Assembly: GCF_014836645.1 (NCBI RefSeq)
Contig: NZ_JACSQM010000012.1
Location: forward strand, 1 to 64,000
DNA: 64,000 nt
Direction of reading: 5' to 3'
DNA from: Fictibacillus norfolkensis
Lineage (GTDB): Bacteria; Bacillota; Bacilli; Bacillales; Fictibacillaceae
Shown: positions 1 through 7,615 of the stretch, piece after piece
How the letters are laid out: each line of letters starts with the position of its first letter
How positions within the stretch are numbered: the first letter of the stretch is position 1
The notes under the pieces: model-generated
What the model was told of the DNA's origin: nothing
The model's database searches: none
What the model saw: only the letters and a program-made list of their open reading frames with translations
Translations under genes and position numbers: made by a program

Positions 1-30
1 CCTAAAGAATATAGAGCTGAAGCCGCTTAG
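1..30 (+). CDS. C-terminal end of IS3-family transposase OrfB (partial)
   Basis: Reading from base 1 gives PKEYRAEAA followed by TAG at 28-30. A final 'TPxEYR' segment is characteristic of the end of the integrase-core OrfB of IS3-family elements, where a prolyl-x-x-tyrosyl-arginine stretch closes the DDE domain. The protein would cut and join the element's ends during transposition. Only nine residues are visible, so the family call depends mostly on the adjoining inverted-repeat-like sequence. Whether the transposase is intact cannot be judged from this window. Confidence 0.5.
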   Translation, partial: PKEYRAEAA

Positions 31-75
31 CTGGTTTTTATTATTTTCACTGTCTACTTGACAGGGTGCAGTTCA
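1..75 (+). mobile_element. Right end of an IS3-family (IS150-like) insertion sequence
   Basis: The first 30 bases read as the end of an orfB transposase, and the following sequence ends in a terminal-inverted-repeat-like stretch (about 51-75) finishing in GTTCA. IS3-type elements end TG...CA, and an end with GGGTGCAGT near its tip is typical of the IS150 group as I remember it. The rest of the element lies outside the window, so the left end and target duplication cannot be checked. The element ends 20 bp past the stop of the neighbouring glycosyltransferase gene. Confidence 0.6.
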
Positions 76-95
76 TTTTCTAGGGACGCTTTTCT

Positions 96-1424
96 TTATT
101 TCATTCGCTTATGGTACAGAGCCATATTCATCCAATGCATATGATCTGCTTTAGCATGCTGATTATAAAAGTGGGATTCAATTTGATCATCTAAAACGCC
201 GCTTACATTTTTCTGCAGGGATCTAAGTCTATATAGAACTGCGTACGGTTGAGTGGTTTTGTTAAGAGCAACTTTTCCATATAGATTTCCTAGTATTATA
301 GGTCCTGCAATCATTTTTCGTTGACGATCAAACCATACTTTATGATTGGTTAGTAACATTTCAATATTAGAAGGTAAAGTATCCATCTTTTGCACCATTA
401 ATTGCAAAGCCTGTGGATCTAGCCAATCCTCGCCAGTCATAAAAAGAACATAATCTCCGATGCAATATTCTAGGGCTATACCGATTGAATCGGATTTACC
501 GCGGTGATTTAGCAATAATGGAACCATTCGGGAATCATGTGTAAGGTGTATCGAATCAGGAGTAAGGTCGGTTGATCCATCATCTATGACAACAAGCTGA
601 AAATCGCTAAACGTTTGTTGAAGAATGCTGTTTAGGGCATGATTTATTGTTTTTACATGATTGTGTGCATAGAGGACAACACTTACTTTTGGCAATTTGC
701 CTATTCTTTTTCGAACATCGATGCTGCTAGCCATGCTTTCCATCGTTAGCTGTTCAGGCGGTATATTCGTTGTAAGAGCAAACCTTCCATTGAACCGATA
801 TTCCATAATATATTCACGTAATAAAACAAACTCTCCATGCTGTAGCAACCTAATCCAAAAATCATGATCTTGCACGTTAGGAAAATCTGTCCTGTATCCT
901 CCTGCTTTAGAAAATGCTTCATTCGTAAATAGAAATGAAGCGCCGATGAAACAATTTTGAAAAATCTCCTCTTTCTTTCTAGTCATAAAATGTTCTACAT
1001 ATTCATACCAAGCTTTTGTGTAAGTGATCGGTGTTCCATGTTGATCGATTCTTCTATAGAAAGAATAGACTAAAACGGTTTCTTTTGAAGCTTGATCCAT
1101 CGTTTCGACTAAACGCTCTAAAAAATTTGGATCATATCTGTTGTCACTCGAGATCCATGTTAGATAAGGGCAATCTTGCAGAAGTTGAAAGCCCTCATTT
1201 AGAGTTGGAGAGATTCCGAGGTTAACTTTTCGATCGATAATCTGATGGGCGATTGTCAATTGTTTACTAGCCTCTTTTATTGCCGCAACCGTTTCTTCGT
1301 TAGGCCCATCGAGTACGATTACAAGTTTATAATCACGAAATGTTTGTTTCTCCATTGATTGTATACATTCAAAAATATACTCCCTTTCTTGATGGTATAC
1401 AGGGAGTACTACGCCTACTTTCAC
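96..1424 (-). CDS. Tandem-domain family 2 glycosyltransferase
   Basis: This 442-residue protein holds two GT-A (family 2) domains in a row. Domain 1 spans about residues 1-215, with the opening VVLPVY, a DxD-type region near 93-94 (SSDNR) and QDHDFW at 185-190. Domain 2 spans about 246-400, with VSVVLYAHN, DDGSTD at 281-286 and GEDW at 331-334. Such enzymes move a sugar from a nucleotide-sugar donor onto a polymer or protein in the cytosol. No signal peptide or membrane segment is visible. The start is GTG behind a strong GGAGG. Its position facing sat-cysC and coat genes suggests a role in spore-surface polysaccharide; this is inference, and donor and acceptor are unknown. Confidence 0.85.
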   Translation of the reverse strand: MKVGVVLPVYHQEREYIFECIQSMEKQTFRDYKLVIVLDGPNEETVAAIKEASKQLTIAHQIIDRKVNLGISPTLNEGFQLLQDCPYLTWISSDNRYDPNFLERLVETMDQASKETVLVYSFYRRIDQHGTPITYTKAWYEYVEHFMTRKKEEIFQNCFIGASFLFTNEAFSKAGGYRTDFPNVQDHDFWIRLLQHGEFVLLREYIMEYRFNGRFALTTNIPPEQLTMESMASSIDVRKRIGKLPKVSVVLYAHNHVKTINHALNSILQQTFSDFQLVVIDDGSTDLTPDSIHLTHDSRMVPLLLNHRGKSDSIGIALEYCIGDYVLFMTGEDWLDPQALQLMVQKMDTLPSNIEMLLTNHKVWFDRQRKMIAGPIILGNLYGKVALNKTTQPYAVLYRLRSLQKNVSGVLDDQIESHFYNQHAKADHMHWMNMALYHKRMK

Positions 1425-1596
1425 TAAAGTTCCTCCTTAGTTCAATTGCTCTATGATTGATATTGTCATAGTGCGATACTAGCATTCTATTCGTCTATCC
1501 ATGATTCGGACTGGTTATTTTGGTAAATAAATTATTTTCTAATATGACTTCTAATAAAGTAATACATGCTGTTTAAAAACCCAATAGCTTAAACGT

Positions 1597-1723
1597 AGTT
1601 GCTTTCCGTTATTGGATACCCGCTCTCTGCATTGTGCGGTGTTTTACTATTGTTTTGCATCTATTAGAGGTCTCACCTGTCTCGTCCGTCTTGTAGAAGT
1701 CTAGTACCTTACACTCCAATCAA
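1597..1723. repeat. Degenerate copy of a Bacillaceae-type intergenic repeat
   Basis: This stretch aligns by eye with 54602-54729: both have TTTCCGTTA near the start, GGTG before the centre, GTCTCACCTG, a TAGxAGTCT segment and CACTCCAATCAA at the end. This copy carries many more substitutions. It occupies the middle of the 440-bp gap between the glycosyltransferase and sat. Apart from the repeat and the promoter-like sequence at 1793-1820, I see no gene in that gap. Confidence 0.7.
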
Positions 1724-1792
1724 ATTAACAAGGAAGGACAAGAATTAAGGATCTAAATGATAAAATCCATTTGTAGTGTAATTAGTTTACTC

Positions 1793-1820
1793 ACAGAACT
1801 TGTCTAACCTTCATACACTA
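1793..1820 (+). promoter_or_regulatory. Sigma-K-like promoter upstream of sat
   Basis: AC at 1793-1794, a 17-bp spacer and CATACACTA at 1812-1820 match the sigma-K pattern AC-N16/17-CATAnnnTA. It lies about 45 bp before the preferred sat start. No good sigma-A promoter was seen nearby. If real, it places sat-cysC in the mother cell late in sporulation. Confidence 0.45.
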
Positions 1821-1866
1821 GTAATGATTAGCAAGAGCTAATCGACTAATAGTTGAGGTGAAATCG

Positions 1867-2997
1867 ATGCTCCTTCTTCCTCATGGTGGAAGTTTAATCA
1901 ATCGACAGTTTTCTAACTTCGATTACAATGAAAACCAAATTAAAATTGAATTAGATCCAATCAGTTTATCTGATTTAGAATGTCTTTCTAACGGTGCATT
2001 TAGTCCTCTTGATTCTTTTATGAACAAAGCTGACTACGAAGGTGTTGTACACAATATGAGGCTATCTAGCGGACTTCCTTGGAGTGTACCTATAACGTTA
2101 CCTGTTACTGATGAAAAGGCCAGACAATTAATAAAGCACCAAGAAGCTTTACTAATTTATGAGAATAAAATTTATGGAAAAATTGAAATCACGGATATTT
2201 ATAAACCTGACAAACTTATAGAAGTAAGGAAGGTCTATCGTACGGTTGATCAAACCCATCCAGGGGTCCAGAATGTAATGAATAGAGGAAGCTGGTACGT
2301 AGGCGGACGAGTTACGCTGGTAAACAAACCGCCAAGAAAAGTTGGTTCTCCCTATTATTTAGATCCACAAGAGACGAGGGAACAATTTACTAAGAGCGGC
2401 TGGGAAAAAATCGTTGGGTTTCAAACAAGAAATCCCATTCATCGTGCACACGAATATCTCCAAAAAACTGCTCTAGAACAGATGGACGGGCTCTTATTGC
2501 ATCCTTTAGTTGGTGAGACGAAACAAGATGACATACCTGCTGAAGTTAGAATGGAATCTTATGAAACACTTCTTCAGCATTATTATCCAAAGAATCGCGT
2601 TTTGTTAAGTGCCTTTCCTGGATCAATGAGATATGCGGGTCCTCGTGAAGCGATCTTTCACTCCATCATAAGAAAAAATTATGGATGCAGCCACATTATA
2701 ATAGGAAGAGATCATGCCGGAGTCGGAGGTTTTTATGGTCCTTATGATGCGCAGCATATTTTTGCAGAGTTTGAAAAGGATGAGATAGGAATAACCCCTA
2801 TATTCTTCGAGAATAGTTTTTATTGTACGAAATGTGGAACAATGGCCACGATTAAAACATGTCCTCATGACGAAAAAGACAGACTTACTTTTTCAGGAAC
2901 AAGAGTAAGAGAAATGCTTAAAAATAACGAGCCGATACCAACAGATTTTAGCCGCAGTGAAGTCATTTCAATATTACGCGATTATTATGCTAAATAA
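1867..2997 (+). CDS. sat: Sulfate adenylyltransferase (ATP sulfurylase)
   Basis: It makes adenosine 5'-phosphosulfate (APS) and pyrophosphate from ATP and sulfate, the first step of sulfate activation in the cytosol. The ATP-binding signature QTRNPIHRAH is at residues 186-195 and GRDHAGVG at 280-287. Cysteines near 320, 323 and 332 with H334 look like a zinc site in the C-terminal part. I start at ATG 1867 because GAGGTG (1855-1860) sits six bases upstream; the in-frame GTG at 1858 is inside that ribosome binding site. The product is 376 residues, within family range. cysC follows 21 bp later, so the two are surely one operon. No APS/PAPS reductase or sulfite reductase gene is nearby, unlike most assimilatory clusters. 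Confidence 0.93.
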   Translation: MLLLPHGGSLINRQFSNFDYNENQIKIELDPISLSDLECLSNGAFSPLDSFMNKADYEGVVHNMRLSSGLPWSVPITLPVTDEKARQLIKHQEALLIYENKIYGKIEITDIYKPDKLIEVRKVYRTVDQTHPGVQNVMNRGSWYVGGRVTLVNKPPRKVGSPYYLDPQETREQFTKSGWEKIVGFQTRNPIHRAHEYLQKTALEQMDGLLLHPLVGETKQDDIPAEVRMESYETLLQHYYPKNRVLLSAFPGSMRYAGPREAIFHSIIRKNYGCSHIIIGRDHAGVGGFYGPYDAQHIFAEFEKDEIGITPIFFENSFYCTKCGTMATIKTCPHDEKDRLTFSGTRVREMLKNNEPIPTDFSRSEVISILRDYYAK

Positions 2998-3018
2998 AAT
3001 GATAAGGAGGCTAACGAA

Positions 3019-3624
3019 TTGACTCAAGAAGATAAAAATATAACATGGCAACAGCATAATGTGACGAAGGAAATGAGACAGAAACTTCATGGTCACAAGA
3101 GCTTTGTACTTTGGTTTACAGGATTATCTGGTTCTGGAAAATCAACGATAGCTTCTGAAGTTGAGAATATGTTATACAAAAGGCAGCACAGTACCATGTT
3201 GCTTGACGGTGATAATGTTAGACACGGATTAAATCGAGATCTAACTTTCTCAAAAGAAGCAAGAACGGAGAACATCAGAAGAATTGGAGAAGTAACCAAG
3301 TTATTTGTGGAAGGCGGATCGATTGTTTTAGTTGCAGCTATTTCTCCTATTGCTGCAGATCGAGATGCAGTCAGAAGTTTGTTTTCTGATGGAGAATTTG
3401 TAGAGGTCTATATAGATTGCAGTATTAGAGAATGTGAAAAAAGAGATCCAAAGGGACTCTATAAAAAAGTAAGAGAAGGATTGATTACTAACTTTACAGG
3501 TATCTCTGATCCGTATGAAGCACCAGTTTCTCCTGAAATTATTGTAAAAACCGATTTTCTTGAGGTAAAAGAAAGTGCTGAACAAATCATGAATTATTTG
3601 GTGACAAATCAATATATTTCATAA
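3019..3624 (+). CDS. cysC: Adenylylsulfate kinase
   Basis: It phosphorylates APS to PAPS, the universal sulfate donor. The P-loop GLSGSGKS is at residues 35-42, DGDNVRHGLN at 63-72 and an ISP segment around 108-110, all standard for CysC. The length of 201 residues is normal. The start is TTG, eight bases after AAGGAGG. It is the last gene of the sat operon and ends in a shared, bidirectional terminator. PAPS can be reduced for cysteine synthesis or used by sulfotransferases. With no reductase in view and coat genes next door, sulfation of a spore-surface polymer is a reasonable guess but unproven. Confidence 0.93.
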   Translation: MTQEDKNITWQQHNVTKEMRQKLHGHKSFVLWFTGLSGSGKSTIASEVENMLYKRQHSTMLLDGDNVRHGLNRDLTFSKEARTENIRRIGEVTKLFVEGGSIVLVAAISPIAADRDAVRSLFSDGEFVEVYIDCSIRECEKRDPKGLYKKVREGLITNFTGISDPYEAPVSPEIIVKTDFLEVKESAEQIMNYLVTNQYIS

Positions 3625-3626
3625 TG

Positions 3627-3656
3627 AAAAAGCTGCACCCTTAGGTGGCAGCTTTT
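3627..3656. terminator. Bidirectional terminator between cysC and a small convergent gene
   Basis: An AAAAAGCTGC / GCAGCTTTTT hairpin just after the cysC stop. The T-run serves cysC; the A-run serves the minus-strand gene ending here. Confidence 0.8.
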
Positions 3657-3808
3657 TAGTTAGATTTATTAGGTTTCCACGTTACTTTTCCGCATGAACT
3701 GCAGCCCTTCTTTACAGGAGGATTAATTAAAGATTGATTCTTTCCTGCGTTGTTCAATTTCTTTGTTTTGATTTCAGCATAAAGCTTCTGTAGATCTTCT
3801 TTATTCAC
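3656..3808 (-). CDS. Small CxxC protein, function unknown
   Basis: A 50-residue reading frame begins GTG at 3808 behind an AGGAG ribosome binding site and reads MNKEDLQKLYAEIKTKK at its start. The C-terminal third has KKGCSSCGKVTWKP, a single CxxC pair that could bind metal or form disulfides. It lies 50 bp downstream of the larger coat-like gene on the same strand and probably shares its transcript. It ends exactly at the shared terminator. I do not recognise a family. Small lysine- and cysteine-rich proteins are common in coat clusters, so a spore role is plausible from context only. Confidence 0.6.
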   Translation of the reverse strand: MNKEDLQKLYAEIKTKKLNNAGKNQSLINPPVKKGCSSCGKVTWKPNKSN

Positions 3809-3858
3809 TTATGATCTCTCCTCATGATTGGATATCTTTGAACAATAGCATTATATTC

Positions 3859-4833
3859 TCAATCTGAGGACGGGGTGTTCTTATTCGGTTGAAATGGACG
3901 AATGACTGATGTTTTCTTTGCATCAGAAGTATTCTTATTAAATGGTTGAATGGTTTTTTCAGTGGGGCTGTTTGATTTAAAAGGACTGATCGGACTTGCG
4001 TTTCTTGATAAAACCTTACTTTGCTCATAAGATTTTGGAATCTGGTTGGTGATGAGCGAACCCGCAGATGAAAAGGGTCGAATCTGCGGAACAGTGGCCT
4101 TTGGTGCATCTAATCGTTTATTAACAGGCTCCTGTTCGGTTGCCTCATAAAAAAGATCTTCCCTCTTGTTTTGTACAGGAGAAGAAGTTGGTGGCTTCTG
4201 TTTCGTTTCTACATTTGGACTTTCTTCAATACCGTCTACTAATGGGATTTGAGCGGCTGCAAAATAAGGATTAATAGGCTTTAAGATTTTGTTCGCACAA
4301 GAAAAGAAAGTTGATTCTGAAACGGAAGAAAGAGATTCAAAAGAAACACGTAAAAAGGTTTGAATGACTAAATAACTGATCCACTCTACAACTTTCTCTT
4401 CATAAGAAGGCTGGACGGCTAAGAAGAGAGGTCCATCTTTTCTTTTTAAGGTAATCCCCTTGTGAATGCCCGCTTGAACGGGAAGCCTGAATGTGGGTGA
4501 AGGGTTCAAATAATACAATTGTTTTTCAGGTGTATTCAGCGCGAGTGGCATAGGATGACCGCTATGAAAATCTACGTAGAAACGATGATCGCATTTAACG
4601 TGATCATCTGTCGTAATTCTAATTCCTGTATGACTTAAGTGCTGATTGAGTTCTTTTACTTTCTTTTGTGATAGCCCCTGGATACCAATGATAAATGTAG
4701 AAAGAGCTCCTGAAATGGTTTCTCCGTCATCAGAGATCTGCAATCCCCAATAAGGCAATAAAAGACATAAAGCCTCATATTCTATGGATGATAACTCACA
4801 CACTTTCTGATCTTGATACCAGATTGGTCTCAT
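3859..4833 (-). CDS. Unrecognised protein, possible spore-coat (CotO-like) protein
   Basis: This 324-residue protein has an ordered N-terminal half (about 1-190) beginning MRPIWYQDQKVCELSSIEYE. Its C-terminal half is disordered and rich in Ser, Thr, Pro, Lys and Asn, with repeated 'xxPF' phrases (RPFSS, SPFKS, QPFNK, RPFQP). The start has an ideal AAGGAGG eight bases upstream. No signal peptide or membrane segment is visible. It is divergent from another coat-like gene with an inverted repeat between them. Gene order near yjcF-yjcH recalls the cotO-cotXYZ area of B. subtilis, and the low-complexity tail is coat-like, but I could not confirm CotO by sequence. Confidence 0.55.
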   Translation of the reverse strand: MRPIWYQDQKVCELSSIEYEALCLLLPYWGLQISDDGETISGALSTFIIGIQGLSQKKVKELNQHLSHTGIRITTDDHVKCDHRFYVDFHSGHPMPLALNTPEKQLYYLNPSPTFRLPVQAGIHKGITLKRKDGPLFLAVQPSYEEKVVEWISYLVIQTFLRVSFESLSSVSESTFFSCANKILKPINPYFAAAQIPLVDGIEESPNVETKQKPPTSSPVQNKREDLFYEATEQEPVNKRLDAPKATVPQIRPFSSAGSLITNQIPKSYEQSKVLSRNASPISPFKSNSPTEKTIQPFNKNTSDAKKTSVIRPFQPNKNTPSSD

Positions 4834-4900
4834 GATAGCTTCCTCCTTAACGCTTATCTATAAAAATAGGCTTTCGTTCTTGTGTCATAACCCACTCTAT

Positions 4901-4919
4901 TTCCATAGTATGTATGGAA
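4901..4919. promoter_or_regulatory. Inverted repeat between divergent coat-like genes
   Basis: TTCCATA and TATGGAA flank GTATG in the gap between the genes at 3859-4833 and 4954-6069. Each arm contributes a CATA element that resembles a sigma-K -10 box, one per direction, so it could be a back-to-back promoter or a regulator site. I saw no well-spaced -35 AC on the plus strand. Confidence 0.35.
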
Positions 4920-4953
4920 TCTTCAGATCATGATGAGGAAAGGAAGGGAAACA

Positions 4954-6069
4954 ATGGGAAATAATCATAAACACTTGCAGGATGAGTGTATCCGCGTTCA
5001 GAAAGTTTACGACTGGGTGACTGATACACTAAACGTAAGAAAGACCGTTTCTTTTACTCCTGAACAAATTAAAGCCATAGAAGAAGCATTGGATGATCCT
5101 TCACGCCGTCCGTTAAGATTGGTTACGAAGGTACCTAAAACTCCTCCAGCATTCCCACTAACAGGTGAAACAAATGAAGCAGCATGCCCTGAATTATATC
5201 TATGCGAGCAAGTTGGAGATAAGAGAGATGTTACAGTAGCACTTAACGGAGGTTTTGCTGAAGCACAACTTGTAGAGCTACTCTTTACAACAGATATCAA
5301 AGTTCAAGTTGTCGACCGTAACGGTGCAATCGTTGTAGAAAAGTTGGTTAATGCATCAGTATTCGAATCTTTCGTCTTGTGTTATCCAGATGGAACAGAC
5401 TTATACTGCCGAATTACTAAAATCTTTGCTCGCATCCCAACAGGGACTGTATTGTTGAATAGTCCATCACCAACTTCATTCGTTGTAGACATTACATTCT
5501 GTGTGGATATCCAAGTTGAAGCAGAAGTTAAACTAGAGGTATTGGCGAAGTTCTGCTCGCCTCGTGAAAATGACCTAAATGCAGAGGAAAGCGAGGGAGA
5601 AATGTGTCCAGAGGTAGTGTTTCCACAACAATGCCCGGACATATATCCCAGGCCAGGCTGCCTGTGTAGATCACGAGGAAGTGCCAGCGGATTAACGAGT
5701 GAAGAGGATGGAGCTACAGAAACTGGAAGAGTATCAGTATCTGTTGATATCTGTCCGAACTATAATCTATCAGGAAGTAGATTTCATTTCAGTCTAAACG
5801 ATACAGGATATACAGCATCTGAATTTACCCAGGATACACTTTGTTGTGATGATTATAACAGTGGATTAAGATTAACTGTTTCAGGAAGAGGCGCGATGGA
5901 TGCTTCTGGAGAACAGTATAAGTTTAACCTGGCTATCGTTGAGACAGAAGATGGAAACCAATTTGAGGTAGAACTTATTGACAGAGCAGGAAATAAAGTA
6001 TTTAGTACAGGTGTTGTAAAAGCAGATTCTGGAGAAATTTCTATAGAAAATTGCCTTCAACATCAATAA
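4954..6069 (+). CDS. Coat/exosporium-like protein with an ECIRVQKVYDWV motif
   Basis: The N-terminal motif ECIRVQKVYDWV (residues 11-22) is shared, as I recall, by many Firmicutes spore-surface proteins, often with SPOCS-type or related beta-rich domains. Residues about 50-210 form a beta-rich domain. Around 215-245 lies a cysteine-rich linker (CPEVVFPQQCPDIYPRPGCLC), and a second beta-rich, acidic domain fills the rest to 371. No signal peptide is visible, as expected for mother-cell-made coat proteins. The ATG at 4954 is preferred over upstream ATGs because AAAGGAAGGG precedes it. Its exact family is not certain. Confidence 0.6.
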   Translation: MGNNHKHLQDECIRVQKVYDWVTDTLNVRKTVSFTPEQIKAIEEALDDPSRRPLRLVTKVPKTPPAFPLTGETNEAACPELYLCEQVGDKRDVTVALNGGFAEAQLVELLFTTDIKVQVVDRNGAIVVEKLVNASVFESFVLCYPDGTDLYCRITKIFARIPTGTVLLNSPSPTSFVVDITFCVDIQVEAEVKLEVLAKFCSPRENDLNAEESEGEMCPEVVFPQQCPDIYPRPGCLCRSRGSASGLTSEEDGATETGRVSVSVDICPNYNLSGSRFHFSLNDTGYTASEFTQDTLCCDDYNSGLRLTVSGRGAMDASGEQYKFNLAIVETEDGNQFEVELIDRAGNKVFSTGVVKADSGEISIENCLQHQ

Positions 6070-6142
6070 TCAATGGATCTGAAGAACAGAAAGACCTCAG
6101 GCGATTGCCTGCAGGTCTTTCTTGTTTATGAAAAAAAAGTGA

Positions 6143-6169
6143 ACGAATAATTGTCGCTTACATACAATA
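6143..6169 (+). promoter_or_regulatory. Sigma-K-like promoter of the coiled-coil gene
   Basis: AC at 6143-6144, 16 bp, then CATACAATA at 6161-6169: a full match to the sigma-K pattern, and CATACAAT also fits a sigma-E -10 box. It lies 34 bp before the preferred start at 6204. Confidence 0.5.
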
Positions 6170-6203
6170 GGGAAAGAGCCTAATTATGCAAGGGGGAAGA
6201 TGC

Positions 6204-7091
6204 ATGGGGACGAAGGATAAATTAAGTTATGAGCGGCTCGTTTCTAGGGTGGACTATTACAAAGATAAAGCACTTGATCTTGAAAAAAAGCTTGTCTTTG
6301 CTGAAGAGACTATTGAACGACTCGAGAATGAGACGAACAATGATCGATCCCTTAAAATAATTGAAGAGAATGAAAAAGAACTTCAACAACTGAGAAAACA
6401 AGTCGAAGAACTCACGAGAAAATTAAAACGGCTAGAAGAACATGAGATGGAGAAAAGGATGCAGGATTATGAGGAGTTACTAAAAAGCATACAAGAAGAA
6501 ATGAACGATAAAGACCAACAGATCGATCTGTATCAACAGCGCATTAAAAGTATGGAAAAGCGGATCAACATTAACCGCACATCTGAACCGGTATTTGAAG
6601 AGCTTGATACGGAAAATAACTCAGAACCTCAGAAAAAAGAAGGTTTTAACAGTGCGTGCTATTTTGATTATTCGGTAATTTTCACAAAAGATAAGAAGGG
6701 ATTTATTAGAGGCTCATTCTTTATCGAAAACACTGGAACAGAGACGATGGAAAATCCTTATATTTGTTTCAGGTTCCAACCAGCTGAAGCGTGCGCATTA
6801 AAAGGAAAAATCATATCGTTGATTGCGTCACCCTCACAGGAAGAGATGACCCAGTCTATTTGGATGTATATGGATAATGAGTGGGCAGAAAAAGCAAAAG
6901 AACGGGGAGAGATGTGGATCTGTCCACTACGTGAAACCAAGTTTAAAAGTGGTGACAAACTCTCTTTGGATGATTTCCAAATTCCTTTTAAGAGTGGTAT
7001 CGATAAAAATATTACGGTAGAAGCGTTTGTTTATTTTAATAAACAAAACTATCGAACAAAAGCAGTTAATCATATAGCTATTAACTTTTAG
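6204..7091 (+). CDS. Coiled-coil protein with C-terminal beta-domain, unknown function
   Basis: Residues about 10-130 are a long charged coiled coil (KALDLEKKLVFAEETIERLE and similar heptads). Residues about 148-295 form a beta-rich globular domain starting near GFNSACYFDYSVIF, with the phrase SFFIENTGTETMENPYICF, reminiscent of immunoglobulin-like surface domains. The upstream ATG at 6186 overlaps the ribosome binding site AGGGGG, so ATG 6204 (295 residues) is preferred. No signal peptide or membrane segment is seen. It sits between coat-like genes and has a sporulation-type promoter. A structural role in the coat or in morphogenesis is inferred, not shown. Confidence 0.65.
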   Translation: MGTKDKLSYERLVSRVDYYKDKALDLEKKLVFAEETIERLENETNNDRSLKIIEENEKELQQLRKQVEELTRKLKRLEEHEMEKRMQDYEELLKSIQEEMNDKDQQIDLYQQRIKSMEKRININRTSEPVFEELDTENNSEPQKKEGFNSACYFDYSVIFTKDKKGFIRGSFFIENTGTETMENPYICFRFQPAEACALKGKIISLIASPSQEEMTQSIWMYMDNEWAEKAKERGEMWICPLRETKFKSGDKLSLDDFQIPFKSGIDKNITVEAFVYFNKQNYRTKAVNHIAINF

Positions 7092-7105
7092 TGAGACAGC
7101 CTATA

Positions 7106-7132
7106 ACCAACTCGTCAGACTTGCATATGATG
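7106..7132 (+). promoter_or_regulatory. Possible sigma-K-like promoter of the Ser/His repeat gene
   Basis: AC at 7106-7107, 16 bp, then CATATGATG at 7124-7132, one mismatch from CATAnnnTA. It lies 22 bp before the start codon, which is short but possible. Confidence 0.3.
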
Positions 7133-7154
7133 TACTATACGAGGAGGTTGTAAC

Positions 7155-7484
7155 ATGGAAGATTGTTATTATTGTAAAAGGAAGAAGAAGCATAAAAAAC
7201 ATAAGAAGGTTTATGCTGATAAAGTAATCATTAAAGCAGATAAAGTTATTATTCATGAAAAGAAGGTAGAGTGCGAATCAAGCTCTAGCAAATGGGAGTC
7301 TAGTCATAAACATGAGTCTAGCCACAAACATGAGTCATCTTCTAAACATGAATCTAGTCATAAACATGAATCTAGCTCAAAGCATGAATCTTCTTCAAAA
7401 CATGAATCTTCTTCTAGCTCAAGCTCAAGTTCCAGCTCAAGCTCAAGCTCAAGCAACGGCTGCCACTATGATCCTTGGGTTTAA
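7155..7484 (+). CDS. Ser/His/Lys-rich repeat protein, CotG/CotB-like coat component
   Basis: This 109-residue protein begins MEDCYYCKRKKKHKKHKK, contains two near-identical turns (YADKVIIKADKVIIHEKK), and then seven units of the form (S)KHESS or HKHESS between residues about 46 and 86. It then runs into unbroken serines (86-100) and ends NGCHYDPWV. Lysine/histidine/serine repeats of this kind occur in CotG- and CotB-type coat proteins, where serines are phosphorylated by CotH kinase; no cotH is in this window. An AGGAGG site precedes the ATG. A longer shadow frame overlaps the repeats but lacks a start signal. Confidence 0.7.
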   Translation: MEDCYYCKRKKKHKKHKKVYADKVIIKADKVIIHEKKVECESSSSKWESSHKHESSHKHESSSKHESSHKHESSSKHESSSKHESSSSSSSSSSSSSSSSNGCHYDPWV

Positions 7485-7503
7485 GCAATCTAAATGTTTC
7501 TTT

Positions 7504-7537
7504 AGAGTACTCTCAACAGAGTGCTCTTTTTTTTTTT
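7504..7537 (+). terminator. Terminator after the Ser/His repeat gene
   Basis: AGAGTACTCT / AGAGTGCTCT hairpin followed by a run of eleven T. Confidence 0.85.
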
Positions 7538-7615
7538 AGTATTACACTTAAAAAACATAGATTTAGAAGGATTAGGGTAAGAATTATAGAAGTAATGATA
7601 AAGGAGAGGATATCG

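Noticed and set aside
7300..7460. Short direct repeats that could suggest CRISPR or a satellite
   Set aside because: They are codon-level repeats of the coat protein, in frame, with no unique spacers.
7312..7539. Long alternative frame of 75 codons through the Ser/His repeats
   Set aside because: It lacks a ribosome binding site and runs through the terminator; repetitive codons keep several frames open by chance.
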